DNA of 64,000 nucleotides from Streptomyces finlayi (GCF_014216315.1 NZ_CP045702.1:1612001-1676000); one strand, 5' to 3'; counted from the stretch's first letter, positions 44,188-53,559 are shown. Numbers and translations are program-made. Notes: generated by a model not told the origin, from the letters alone.

Positions 44188-44654
44188 GCAACGGGCCTCA
44201 CCTGCTGATCGCCGACGTGGCACAGGTCCTGCTCCGTGCAAACGGCGCCGCCCTGTGCGTACGTCGCAGACCGGACGCGGCCCTCGCACCAGGGCAACTC
44301 ACCGTCGTGGGTGGCCATCTGGAGGCCGGCGAACCGCTCGACCACGCCGCGCGGCGCGAGGCGGAGGAAGAAACGGGGGTCCGCATCAGCGCCGAGCAGC
44401 AGGAGTTCTGCGGCCTCGTTCACCACCACGTACCCGGCGACGGCCCAGACCGGATCACCGCCGTCTTCGTCGCCCAGTCGTGGGCGGGCGAGCCGCACAA
44501 CGCCGAGCCGCACAAGCACGAGGGGTTGTTCTGGGTGTCGATGGAGAAGCCCCCGCCGGGCTGCCATCCGTACACCACCGCCATCTTCCACATGCTCACC
44601 CACGGCCCGTCCTACCGGGCTCTGAACTGGCCGACGCAGGGAGGTACCGAGTGA
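44184..44654 (+). CDS. Nudix hydrolase
   Basis: 156 residues from GTG 44184. One canonical Nudix box: GGHLEAGEPLDHAARREAEE then ETGV, with GX5EX7RE intact, so it should hydrolyse a nucleoside-diphosphate-X compound with Mg. The segment FCGLVHHHVPGDGPDRITAVFVAQSW resembles MTH1/decapping-type members. It is coupled by overlaps to the kinase before it and the ABC exporter after it. Confidence 0.9.
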   Translation: MSNGPHLLIADVAQVLLRANGAALCVRRRPDAALAPGQLTVVGGHLEAGEPLDHAARREAEEETGVRISAEQQEFCGLVHHHVPGDGPDRITAVFVAQSWAGEPHNAEPHKHEGLFWVSMEKPPPGCHPYTTAIFHMLTHGPSYRALNWPTQGGTE

Positions 44655-46639
44655 AGCGATTCTTCGGCAAGGTCCGCATGGCGGAGCCCCAGGTCTCCGA
44701 GGCAGAACGCGAGCTCTTCGGCGGGCCGTTGCGCTACGACATGGGCTGGTCCCAACACGAGCATGCGGGCCTGGACTTGACCATGCGCTCCGCGTTGCGC
44801 CAGATGCCCAGACTCGTCGGCGCTGCCCTGCGGATGGCCTGGAGCGCGGATCGCCGTGCGCTCGTGGCGGTGGCGATCAGCGAACTCGGTCAGGGCATTG
44901 CCGCCGCGGTCGGTCTGCTTGCCATCAACGCGGTCATGCACGCGCTGTTAGGGGGCGGAGACGCTGTCGAGCGGCTGCACGCCCTGTTGCCGGGCCTACT
45001 CGCCGCCGCAGGCGTCGCCGTCGTGAACTCCGCTCTGGCCGGGTGGTCGACCTCTCGGGCCGGCCGCCTGGAGCCGAAGGTCGAGCGGATCGCCACCACG
45101 CAGTACCTGGCCGCGGCCACCGCCGTCGAACTCGAAGCCATCGACGACCCGGACTTCCGGCGTCTGATCGACATCGCCCAGTACGGGCCCGCCTCCGCGC
45201 GCCGCATGATCGGCGCCTGTGTCTCCGCGATGAACAGCAGCATCTCGCTGATCGCCACGGCCGGTGTGCTCACCGTTCTGCATCCGGCGCTGCTGCCCAT
45301 GCTCCTGGTCATCGCCGCGCCCCGCGGGTGGGGCGCCATGCGGGTGGCACAGGAGCGCTACGTATCAATGATGAGCTGGATCGAGCACGTGCGGGCCAGC
45401 CGCCTTATCGGCAACCTCCTCACCGAACGCACCGCCTCACAAGAAGTACGCATCCACGCCGTCGGTCCCTTCCTCCTCGACCGGTACCGGCGCATGGCCG
45501 CCAGCGCAGAGTCGGAGCAGGAGCGTCTGGCCTCCAGTAAGGCCGTCACCGAATGGGTCGCCTCCGCGCTGTCCGGGCTGGCGATGGCCGCCACCTACGG
45601 AACGATGATCTGGCTGGTCATGGCCGGTCACATGAGCCTCGCCGTCGCCGGCACCGCCGTGATCGCGGTACGGACCGGGTCGGCGAGCCTGGGCGCACTG
45701 GTGATGAACATCAACCAGCTGCACGAGGAGTCCCTCTACGTGCGGGACCACGGTCAGTTCCTGGCCGAAGCTGCCCAACGCGCTATCCCCGAGACCGGCA
45801 GTCCCGTCCCTGACCAGGTCAAGCAGGTCTCCCTGGAACACGTCACCTACCGGTATCCCGACCGCGACGCACCGGCTTTGGACGACGTCACGCTCACCTT
45901 CCCCATGGGTTCGGTCACCGCCGTCGTGGGCGAGAACGGCTCCGGCAAAAGCACCTTGATGAAGATCCTTTCCGGTCTGCTGCTGCCTCACGACGGCACG
46001 GTGAAGTGGGGCGAGGCCGACATCTCGGGGCTGGAACGGGCTCAGGTCTTCCACCGCGTCTCCCTGCTCACCCAGGACTTCCAGCGCTGGCCCGTCACGG
46101 CCGCGATGAACATCCGCATCGGTCGCCCTGACCACGACGCCTCGGCGCACGACCTGCAGCAGTCCGTCGACTACGCCGGAGCCGGGCCCGTCACCGCCAA
46201 ACTCCCCAATGGGCTGGACAGCATGCTCGGCCGCATGTTCCGCGGAGCCATCGAACTCTCGGGCGGGGAGTGGCAGAAAGTGGGTCTGGCCCGCACCCAC
46301 TGGCGTAGCTCAACATCGCAATCGGACAGCGTCCTGATTGTCGACGAGCCGACTTCCGCCCTCGACCCCGAAGCCGAGATCGCTGCCTTCGACCGCATCC
46401 GGCGCCTCGCCGCCCCGCACAGGGCCGTCGTCCTGGTCACCCACCGCATGTCCGGCGTCCGCCACGCCGACCGCATCTACGTCCTCAACCAAGGCCGCCT
46501 CGTCGAGCACGGCACCCACGACGACCTCATGGCCGCAGGCGGGCGGTACGCCGCCATGTTCGACACGCAGGCCGCCCAGTATGCCCCGACCCCGAATGTC
46601 CCGAAGCCTGCTTCGCCCAGCGTCCTGGACAAGGCATGA
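44651..46639 (+). CDS. ABC exporter, fused permease and ATPase
   Basis: 662 residues from GTG 44651. The N-terminal about 370 residues contain the membrane helices (GIAAAVGLLAINAVMHALLG, LLAAAGVAVVNSALA and others). The C-terminal ATPase has VVGENGSGKSTLMKIL (Walker A), LSGGEWQKVGLART (signature), VLIVDEPTSALDP (Walker B) and VTHRMSG (H-loop). Half-transporters of this type export peptides, lipids or drugs as dimers. A TTA codon (44948) in the first membrane segment suggests bldA-dependent expression. It is coupled to Nudix genes on both sides, so it may export a product made or trimmed by them. Confidence 0.9.
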   Translation: MKRFFGKVRMAEPQVSEAERELFGGPLRYDMGWSQHEHAGLDLTMRSALRQMPRLVGAALRMAWSADRRALVAVAISELGQGIAAAVGLLAINAVMHALLGGGDAVERLHALLPGLLAAAGVAVVNSALAGWSTSRAGRLEPKVERIATTQYLAAATAVELEAIDDPDFRRLIDIAQYGPASARRMIGACVSAMNSSISLIATAGVLTVLHPALLPMLLVIAAPRGWGAMRVAQERYVSMMSWIEHVRASRLIGNLLTERTASQEVRIHAVGPFLLDRYRRMAASAESEQERLASSKAVTEWVASALSGLAMAATYGTMIWLVMAGHMSLAVAGTAVIAVRTGSASLGALVMNINQLHEESLYVRDHGQFLAEAAQRAIPETGSPVPDQVKQVSLEHVTYRYPDRDAPALDDVTLTFPMGSVTAVVGENGSGKSTLMKILSGLLLPHDGTVKWGEADISGLERAQVFHRVSLLTQDFQRWPVTAAMNIRIGRPDHDASAHDLQQSVDYAGAGPVTAKLPNGLDSMLGRMFRGAIELSGGEWQKVGLARTHWRSSTSQSDSVLIVDEPTSALDPEAEIAAFDRIRRLAAPHRAVVLVTHRMSGVRHADRIYVLNQGRLVEHGTHDDLMAAGGRYAAMFDTQAAQYAPTPNVPKPASPSVLDKA

Positions 46640-47802
46640 CCCGCTCGACCGAAAGGCAGAGCATGTCCTCCTCCCTCCCTCCGTCAGCACGAGTGGCCTC
46701 GCAGTCCGTTCTGTCAGCAGCGCAGTACGCCGCATCCCGGCACGCGGTGTGGCTCGGCGCCGCCGCGATCATCACCGACGAGATCGGCCGCGTCCTACTG
46801 GTCCACCCGACCTACCGCGACCACGGCCGGTGGCTGCTGCCCGGCGGAGTCGTCGAATCCGGCGAACACCCGCACGTCGCCTGCCGGCGCGAGATCACCG
46901 AGGAACTGGGCCTGGCGGACCTGGCCCTGTCGGGCGTCCTCGCCATGCACTCCCTCTCGCCGCGCCACCCAGACATCAGGCCCGGCACGCCCTTCCCAGG
47001 AGAGATCCGATACGTCTTCGACGGCGGAACGCTCACCCCCGACCAGGCGAATGCGATTCGCCTGCCTCGCGAGGAGCTGTCCGAGTACGCCTTCCTCGAA
47101 ACCCGGGACGCGGTGCAGCGGCTGCGCCCCGTGGACGGGCAGATCATGCTCGCCGCCTACCGGGCTCGGCTCGGGAACACCGCCACCGCCCACCTCGCCG
47201 ACGGCCGGCACATCCTCGACGTCCCCGCGCTGGACCGTCATGACGTCCACGTCCGCTATCGACCCATGTGGGACAGCCCCCTCAACCCTGGCCCCGTGCC
47301 CGAGCGGCTACCCGTGCAGCAAGCCTGGGCCTGGTGCTTCGTTCCCGACGGCAGAGTCGTCCTCGTTGCCGACCCCAGCCCCCGGGGCGCCCTGCCCATG
47401 CTGCCCGGCGGCACCGTGGAGCAGACCGACACGACGCCCGAGGACACCCTTCACCGGGAAGCCGACGAGGAGGCCCAGCTCACTCTGACCGACCCGGTGC
47501 GTCTGGGCTGGGTGCTCGATGAGACGGGCGAGGTGTACGGCGGGGTGGGGCCCAATGCCAGGGTTCGCCTAGCCGCCCGTGTCACCGACATCGGACCGGC
47601 AGCTGTCGACCCCGCCACCGGCCGCCCCTTCGCACGCCTGCTCGCCACCCCCGCCCAGGCAGCCGCCCTGCTCGGGTGGGGCCCCCCAGGAGCTCGGCAA
47701 GCCCAACTCGCCATTGAAACGGCCAGGGAGCGGTGGGGCCTGCCCACCGCTGGCCCCACCGCCATCGAGGAAGTCCCGGTCGAGGGGATGCAGCTGGGCT
47801 GA
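46636..47802 (+). CDS. Tandem Nudix protein (two domains)
   Basis: 388 residues. Domain 1 has an intact box near residues 65-90 (PGGVVESGEHPHVACRREIT, then EELGL). Domain 2 near 256-282 (PGGTVEQTDTTPED...HREADEEAQL) has the first Glu changed to Asp, an extra residue before RE, and Gly to Gln at the end, so it may bind rather than cut. An RYVF segment (PGEIRYVFDGGTLT) is also found in the ASCH-Nudix protein at 55748. ATGA couples it to the exporter. Confidence 0.85.
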   Translation: MTRSTERQSMSSSLPPSARVASQSVLSAAQYAASRHAVWLGAAAIITDEIGRVLLVHPTYRDHGRWLLPGGVVESGEHPHVACRREITEELGLADLALSGVLAMHSLSPRHPDIRPGTPFPGEIRYVFDGGTLTPDQANAIRLPREELSEYAFLETRDAVQRLRPVDGQIMLAAYRARLGNTATAHLADGRHILDVPALDRHDVHVRYRPMWDSPLNPGPVPERLPVQQAWAWCFVPDGRVVLVADPSPRGALPMLPGGTVEQTDTTPEDTLHREADEEAQLTLTDPVRLGWVLDETGEVYGGVGPNARVRLAARVTDIGPAAVDPATGRPFARLLATPAQAAALLGWGPPGARQAQLAIETARERWGLPTAGPTAIEEVPVEGMQLG

Positions 47803-47856
47803 AGCGAACGCCCCCGCCTTGACTCGTTCCGCATCGCGCCCCTCTGAGGTACACCC

Positions 47857-49347
47857 ATGCCGCTGTCGCACCACCACATCCGCACCACCGTCGAGACCTA
47901 TCTCGCTCGTCACCCTCACGAGCGACCGCAGCTCGGCGGCCTCCTGGAAGCTCTCGACCGGCCCGCCGATGTCGCCAGCCGCTCCACCTTCTCCGGACAC
48001 GTCACCTGCGGCGCCATCGTCGTCGACCCCCTCGGCCGCGTCCTGCACGTGCTGCACCTGGCGAGCGGGAAGGTACTCGCTCCAGGCGGACACGCCGAAC
48101 CCGTCGATGAGTCCCTCGCAGAGGCGGCCCTGCGGGAGTTGCACGAGGAGACCGGGATCCCACCCCAAGCGGTGGCGCCGTGGCCCGGCTACGAGGACGT
48201 GCCGTTCGACGTCGACATCCACGATGTCGACGCCCGCCCGGGCAAAAGCGAGCCAGGACACCAGCATTTCGACGTCCGCTTCCTTTTCCGCCTGCGCTCA
48301 GCCGACCAGGTGTCGGTCGTCCTGCAGGAAGAAGAAGTCGGCGGCATCGAGTGGCGGTCCCTGGACAAGGTGGCCTCCCCCTCCCTGCGCGAAAAGCTGC
48401 TCAAGCTCACGCCCGCCGTCGAACCGGGGACCGCCAACGCCTCCGCCCTGATCTACAACGACCGCGGTGAGTACCTGCTCCACCTGCGCGACTACTTCCC
48501 CGGCCAGATCTGGGAGCCAGGCATGTGGTCGCTCCTCGGCGGCGGCCGAGAACCCCAGGACACCACCCTGGAACACACCGTGCGACGCGAACTCGACGAA
48601 GAAGCCGGACTACACATCCCCGACCTGACCCCGTTCGGCACCGAGGAAGCGGTCGACGACACCGGCGCGACCCTGCCCATCGCCATCTACGCCGGCAACT
48701 GGAACGGCGACGCTCGCGAACTCCGCCTAACGGAAGGGGTAATGCTCGCCTGGTTCGCTCCCGATGACCTCCACCGTCTGCGCATCACACCCTCCACCAG
48801 CGACCTCGTACGACGCCACGCCGCCACCTTCCCAGCCATCGTGTCCACTCTCACCTCACACGTCGCCCGCGCTTCGGAAGCCGAACGTCGACCGGCCTCT
48901 CCCCGCGGCACCGTCCCCAACGTGATCGGCGTCCACCTCTATCTGGAGCGCGCCGACGGAACCGTGCTGCTCGGGCTTCGCCACCCCGATTCCGCGTTCG
49001 CACCCTCCACCTGGCACACCCTGGCAGGCCACTGTGAGCAGGAGAGCGCTATCACGTGCCTGGTCAGGGAGGCCCGCGAAGAGGCCGGCCTACTGATCGA
49101 GCCGCAGGACGTCGAACTCGTCCACGTCGTCCACCTCGTCGACAGGGTCGGGGACCAGCCCCGCCTGGGATTCTTCTTCCGCGCGCGGACCTGGAGGGGC
49201 GAGCCGCAACTATGCGAGCCGGATAAGTGCACTGAGTGGAAATTCTGGGACCCGACCGCACTCCCGGAAGCACTCGTCCCCTACACCCGGGGCGTCATCG
49301 AAGCCATCCGCGCCGGTCACCTCTACTCGGAGACGGGATGGGCATGA
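47857..49347 (+). CDS. Triple Nudix protein
   Basis: 496 residues with three Nudix domains. Box 1, about residues 75-100: PGGHAEPVDESLAEAALREL then HEETGI, a known GH-x-E-P-x-D variant. Box 2, about 226-250: GGGREPQDTTLEHTVRREL then DEEAGL, with the first Glu missing. Box 3, about 389-413: AGHCEQESAITCLVREAREE then AGL, one residue shorter than usual. All keep R-E and E-E, but domains 2 and 3 deviate at the first Glu region. Three Nudix units in one chain are unusual; division of labour between catalysis and ligand binding is a plausible reading. Confidence 0.85.
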   Translation: MPLSHHHIRTTVETYLARHPHERPQLGGLLEALDRPADVASRSTFSGHVTCGAIVVDPLGRVLHVLHLASGKVLAPGGHAEPVDESLAEAALRELHEETGIPPQAVAPWPGYEDVPFDVDIHDVDARPGKSEPGHQHFDVRFLFRLRSADQVSVVLQEEEVGGIEWRSLDKVASPSLREKLLKLTPAVEPGTANASALIYNDRGEYLLHLRDYFPGQIWEPGMWSLLGGGREPQDTTLEHTVRRELDEEAGLHIPDLTPFGTEEAVDDTGATLPIAIYAGNWNGDARELRLTEGVMLAWFAPDDLHRLRITPSTSDLVRRHAATFPAIVSTLTSHVARASEAERRPASPRGTVPNVIGVHLYLERADGTVLLGLRHPDSAFAPSTWHTLAGHCEQESAITCLVREAREEAGLLIEPQDVELVHVVHLVDRVGDQPRLGFFFRARTWRGEPQLCEPDKCTEWKFWDPTALPEALVPYTRGVIEAIRAGHLYSETGWA

Positions 49348-49439
49348 GCCACCGCCGCAAGCTCGTCGAGGCTCTCCGTCGCCGCATCCTCGCCCTGCGC
49401 CCGTGGGAACTGGCCGCCCGTCCCGAGAACCTCGCCTGA
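49344..49439 (+). CDS. 31-residue small basic peptide
   Basis: ATG 49344 overlaps the TGA of the triple Nudix gene (ATGA); ATG 49338 in the same frame would add two residues. The product (MSHRRKLVEALRRRILALRP then WELAARPENLA) is very basic at first and predicted helical. It lies 46 bases before the intron-split methyltransferase gene. It may be a leader-type peptide, a small partner protein or a peptide substrate. Evidence is position and coupling only. Confidence 0.4.
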   Translation: MSHRRKLVEALRRRILALRPWELAARPENLA

Positions 49440-49485
49440 TCTCTATCCGTGTTTTCCACCCTGCCCTCGCCGTAAGGATGCGCCG

Positions 49486-49626
49486 TTGTTCACCACACAA
49501 GATGAATGGAATCGCGGCTACGCCGAAGGGCGCCGGTACCGGCCCCTCGACGACGACGAACGATCATTGCTCGCCCAGCACGTGCCCGTGCCCGACGGCG
49601 GCCAAGCACTCGACGTGGGATGCGGG
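49486..49626 (+). CDS. Methyltransferase-Nudix-PIMT protein, exon 1
   Basis: 47 codons from TTG 49486, with AAGGA 7 bases upstream. The product starts FTTQDEWNRGYAEGRRY and ends ALDVGCG, the first half of SAM-binding motif I. The next base begins a group II intron (GTGCGAC). Joining codon 47 directly to 53560 gives ALDVGCG-TGELALHLA, an intact motif I in phase 0, so this is exon 1 of the gene continued at 53560-55755. Confidence 0.85.
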
Positions 49627-50252
49627 GTGCGACACGAGGTCGCACGTGTTGAGTGGATTCGATTATGGAGGTCGGCCTATGCCGGAATCGTGATCCCGGG
49701 TTAGTGCTCAAACAACCCGTCCCCTCCTCGGCGTGCGTCGCGAGTAATTGCGGGGTGCGAAGCCCGGGGTAGAAGCCCAAGGGTGGCTGTCTCATCCAGC
49801 CGCTACAGGCAAGGGGAAGACCGGACGGGCGAACGCCAGTGAACCCTAACGATGCCTCGTTACGACTCGAAGGTCCGTAGATGAGTTCTCCAAGGGCCTT
49901 TAGGGCTAGCCGTTGGGAAACGGCAGGTGCCAGCCGACGATCCGCAGTCGGCTGGGAAGAGCACCACCGCCTCGGGGTAGTAAGGGCGCCCAACCCGGTC
50001 GTATCTCACACGTGTGGAACGTGGAAACCCCGATGGAGTCCCGCCACGGCGGGTAAGCCAACCGCAAGGGAGGCCCAATTCTCCAGCGGGAACAGGAAGG
50101 CCCGAGAAGCGAATGCCAGCACTCGAAAGGGAACGGGAAATCAGAAGAGGCATGCGGCACCTCCGCCGCACTCCTGAATAACCGGCTGGATACAGGTATT
50201 TACCTGACCCGAAAGGGAGCCCACGCGGGCCTGGTGAGTCTGTGGAGCGACG
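49627..50252 (+). ncRNA. Group II intron ribozyme, 5' domains (I-III)
   Basis: 626 non-coding bases from the 5' splice site to the maturase start. This is where domains I-III and exon-binding sites EBS1/EBS2 should be. I did not fold it; the assignment rests on the two ends and the maturase. Confidence 0.7.
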
Positions 50253-51745
50253 ATGACGAAAACGCTGGAACCAAAGGACAAGTTGGACGACGTTCCCAAG
50301 GGGGCGCCGAACGGACCGGAGGACGACCCGGTTGACTGGCATGCCATTGACTGGCCTGCCGCCGAGCGGGAAGTAAAGCGCCTACGTCAGCGGATCTTCA
50401 CGGCTTCGCGGAAAGGGGACCTCAAACAGGTCCGCAACTTGCAGAAGCTGATGCTCCGTTCACGATCCAACGCGCGCATTGCGGTTCGGAGAGTGGCGGA
50501 GAACAACGCAGGACGCACGACCGCGGGGATCGACGGGAAGACCGCGCTCCTGGCACCTACGAAGGCCGCCCTGGTCAAGTGGGTGCAAGAGAACGTGAAC
50601 TCCTGGACGCCTATGCCGGTCAAGCGTGTGTACATTCCGAAGGCGAACGGGCGGCAACGTCCATTGGGGATTCCAGTTATCCGAGACCGCGCCCTCCAGG
50701 CGATGGTTCTCAACGCGCTGGAACCCGAGTGGGAGGCGCGCTTCGAACCGAGATCCTATGGATTTCGGCCGGGGCGCGGCTGCCATGATGCGATCGAGGC
50801 AATCTACCAAGTAGCGAAGGGCCGAAGGGCCCATCGTCGCTGGGTGCTCGATGCGGATCTGGCAGCGGCGTTCGACCGCATCAACCATGAACGCCTACTC
50901 GAAGCCCTGGGAACCTTCCCGGCTCGGAGCATGATCAGTGCTTGGCTGAAGGCCGGCGTGATGGAGAAGGGTCGATTCGCGCCCACTGCGGAGGGAACTC
51001 CACAGGGCGGCGTGGTCAGCCCATTGCTGCTCAATATCGCTCTCCATGGAATAGAAGAGGCCGCTGGTGTCAGATACCGCGATCACGGCGTGGACGCCGG
51101 GAAGACGGTTCGCTCTGATCCGGTGCTGATCAGGTATGCCGACGACTTCGTCGCGCTCTGCCACTCGGTGGAACAGGCACAAGAGGTCAAGGGCAGGCTT
51201 GCTACCTGGCTGATGCCGAGAGGGCTCGCCTTCAACGAGGACAAGACGAAAATCGTCTGCCTCGAAGAGGGATTTGACTTTCTCGGGTTCAACATCCGCC
51301 GCTACAAAGGGGGCAAGCTACTGACCAGACCGAGCCAGGCGGCAGTGAAGAGGTTCCGGGATCGGCTGCGGACCGAGGTCCGTACGCTGCGCGGCACGGA
51401 CGCATACACGGTGGTGCAGACTCTCAATCCAATCCTCCGTGGCTGGGCCGCGTATTACCGGACCGGGGTGTCGAAGCAGATCTTCAACGATGTTGACGAC
51501 CACCTTTGGTGGCTTCTCTATCGCTGGGCGCTGCGCTCGCACCCGAAGAAGTCAAAGAAGTGGGTCATGAAGCGCTACTTCGGCGCGTTCCACCCCACCA
51601 GACGGGCCCGATGGCTATTCGGCGACCGATACACAGGCCGCTACGTAGTCAAGACTGTCTGGACTCCGATCGTCCGGCACACTCTGGTACAACGGGACGC
51701 CTCCCCGGACGACCCGAGACTTGCCGATTATTGGGCACAGCGGCG

Positions 51746-51755
51746 GCGCAAGTAC
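51746..51755 (+). repeat. Target-site duplication of the IS element, left copy
   Basis: GCGCAAGTAC directly precedes the IS left end and is repeated at 53168-53177 directly after the right end, showing insertion with a 10-bp duplication. Confidence 0.9.
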
Positions 51756-53167
51756 CAATGGTCCTGAGTTAGCTGCCCGGGGTGCGATGATCTTGGGGTG
51801 GAGCGGATTGAGGGTGTGGCCGCGGGGCGGCTGACGGATGACGTGTCGATCGGGTTGCTGGCGGCGGTGTTCCCGGAGGAGGCCGTGCGGGCGGCGATCG
51901 ATGAGGCGGGGGCGCGTGAGGAGCGAACGCGGTCGTTGCCGGCGAAGTTGATGATGTATTTGTCGCTGGCGTTGTGGTTGGAGCCGGGCAAGGGGTACGT
52001 GCGCACCCTGCGGGGCCTGCTGGAGGGGCTGCGGTGGTCGCGGGGCGGCTGGGGCGAATACCGGGTGCCCAGTGACGGGGCGATCTCGCTGGCCCGTTAC
52101 CGGTTGGGTGAGGCGCCGTTGCGGAACCTGTTCGACGAGGTCGCAGCCCCGGTGGCCGATGAGCGCACCCCGGAGGCGTTCTGGCGGGGGCTGCGGTTGA
52201 TGGCGGTGGACGGCACGGTCTTCGATGTGCCCTCGGGGAAGCGGAACGAGGCGGCGTTCGCGGTTCCGGCCGGTGGAAGCCGGCCGCAGGTCCGCCTGGT
52301 GGCGCTGGCCGAGTGCGGCACGCTGGCCCTGACCGGGGCGGCCTTCGACTCCATCGCGGTCGGTGAACGCACCCTGTTCACCCGCCTGTTGGACCGGTTG
52401 GCGCCCGGCATGCTGCTGCTGGCCGACCGCGGCTTCCCCTCGTTCGGCCTGTACCGGGCTGCCGCCGCGACGGGCGCACAACTGCTGTGGCGCGTCTCGG
52501 CTTCCTTCACCCTGCCCGTCAAGAAACGGCTGGCCGACGGCACGTACCTGTCCGAACTGCGCGGCGAGCGGAAGTCGCAGCGGGTCACGGTACGAGTCAT
52601 CGAGTACTCCGTCGCCGACGACGGCGGAATCAGCGAGGTCTTCTGCCTCATCACCACCCTGCTGGACCCTGAGCACGCGCCCGCTTTGGAGCTGGCCCGC
52701 AACTACGCCGAACGCTGGTCGGTGGAAGTGCTCTTCAAACTGCTCAAGGTCGACCTGCGGCAAAGTGGCGGCATCCTGCGCTCGGGCAAACCCGAGGGAG
52801 TACGACAAGAACTGTGGGCGCTACTCTGCGTCTACCAGGCCCTGCGCACCCTGATCGCCAGGGCCGCCGTGATCGCGGGCATCGACCCCGCCCGCATCAG
52901 CTTCCCGCCCGTCCTGGACGCCGTCAAAAGCTCCCTCAGGACGGCTTTTTCCCCCTGACCAGCTCGCGAAGGCCCTGCACTTCCTCATAGCCGACCTCCC
53001 CGGCATGCACATCCGAGACCGCCCCACCCGCACCACGCCCCGCACCACGAAACGCCCCCATCTCAGCTACCAAACCCGCAGCTCAACCGACCCCGGAACC
53101 CGGCGCGTCACCCGCACCATCGTGCTCCACACACTGACACCCGACCCGATCTAACTCATGGCCATTG
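51756..53167 (+). mobile_element. IS4-family insertion sequence, 1,412 bp
   Basis: Terminal inverted repeats are CAATGGTCCTGAGTTAG (left) and CTAACTCATGGCCATTG (right), matching at 15 of 17 positions. A 10-bp target duplication flanks them. One transposase gene lies inside. It is inserted into the intron maturase gene, so it arrived after the intron. Confidence 0.9.
51798..52958 (+). CDS. IS4-family transposase
   Basis: 386 residues from GTG 51798. DDE residues: LMAVDGTVFD, LLLADRGFPS, and YAERWSVEVLFKLLK (Y..R....E signature of IS4). The frame stops at 52956 just after a T5C5 run. In the +1 frame a further 65 codons (PDQLAKALHFLIADLPG ... HTLTPDPI) run to the TAA at 53152, inside the right inverted repeat. 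The full protein may need frameshifting at this run, or a 1-base change has shortened it. Confidence 0.85.
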   Translation: MERIEGVAAGRLTDDVSIGLLAAVFPEEAVRAAIDEAGAREERTRSLPAKLMMYLSLALWLEPGKGYVRTLRGLLEGLRWSRGGWGEYRVPSDGAISLARYRLGEAPLRNLFDEVAAPVADERTPEAFWRGLRLMAVDGTVFDVPSGKRNEAAFAVPAGGSRPQVRLVALAECGTLALTGAAFDSIAVGERTLFTRLLDRLAPGMLLLADRGFPSFGLYRAAAATGAQLLWRVSASFTLPVKKRLADGTYLSELRGERKSQRVTVRVIEYSVADDGGISEVFCLITTLLDPEHAPALELARNYAERWSVEVLFKLLKVDLRQSGGILRSGKPEGVRQELWALLCVYQALRTLIARAAVIAGIDPARISFPPVLDAVKSSLRTAFSP

Positions 53168-53177
53168 GCGCAAGTAC
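53168..53177 (+). repeat. Target-site duplication, right copy
   Basis: GCGCAAGTAC immediately after the IS right end, identical to 51746-51755. Confidence 0.9.
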
Positions 53178-53483
53178 CGGCCTCCGCTCAGCGATGGATT
53201 CTCCATCCAGGTGAAACTCCAGCGCGGATGTTGCCCCTTCTGCGGCGAACTGCTCCTGTACGCCGACACACAACCACAGCATCCCGATCACTGGGAAACA
53301 TGGTTCACCGCAATCCGTAGAGCGGTTGTCCGCAAGGTCATCGTCATCCACAAGGAAAGCGGCAGAGGAAACGATCGCGTCTTCCGACCTCAACTCTTCC
53401 ATGCACATTGCGCGAAACGATGGGAGCAATCGAATGCAGCGCAGCCTGCGGTTTCGCCTACCGCAAGCCTTTAGGACTTGCTT

Positions 53484-53559
53484 GAGCCGTGTGCCGCGAC
53501 GAGTGGCACGCACGGTTCTGAGGGGGGCCTCGGCCGGTAACGGCCGGGGCCTACCCGAC
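53484..53559 (+). ncRNA. Group II intron domains V and VI
   Basis: Domain V: GAGCCGTG pairs with CACGGTTC (one G-U) and carries the catalytic AGC triad, with a CG bulge. Domain VI: GGGGGGCC...GGCC with an unpaired A at 53553 before CCC, the expected branch point 7 bases from the 3' splice site. Confidence 0.85.

Larger units (their letters stand above)
50253..53474 (+). pseudogene. Group II intron reverse transcriptase/maturase, split by IS4 element
   Basis: The N-terminal 501 codons (50253-51755) have the RT domains: KRVYIPKANGRQRPLGIP, LDADLAAAFDRINH, GTPQGGVVSPLL, LIRYADDFVAL (catalytic YADD) and the maturase X region (GWAAYYRTGVSKQIF). The frame then runs into the insertion sequence and stops. 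After the IS, codons 53178-53474 continue in the matching frame (RPPLSDGFSIQVKLQRGCCP, then FCGELLLY and FHAHCAKRWEQ), the Cys/His HNH-type endonuclease end. Removing the IS and one duplicated 10-mer gives a 599-residue protein. The present product lacks the endonuclease domain. Confidence 0.85.
49627..53559 (+). mobile_element. Group II intron, itself interrupted by an IS4-family element
   Basis: The 5' end GTGCGAC matches the GTGYG consensus. The 3' end carries a domain V hairpin (from 53484, GAGCCGTGTGCC) and a domain VI with a bulged A (53553) 7 bases from the terminal GAC. An RT/maturase gene lies in domain IV. Total length is 3,933 bp; without the IS and one 10-bp duplication it is 2,511 bp, normal for a group II intron. 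It is inserted in phase 0 in the SAM-motif codons of a methyltransferase gene, and removing it restores the frame. Confidence 0.9.

Noticed and set aside
51615..52808. 397-codon minus-strand open frame across the IS element
   Set aside because: It is the antisense shadow of the transposase and intron RT; GC-rich DNA opens such frames.
53326..53559. Upstream part of the long open frame that runs into exon 2 (start at 53326)
   Set aside because: These bases are intron and maturase sequence; the real protein joins at 53560 after splicing and starts at 49486.
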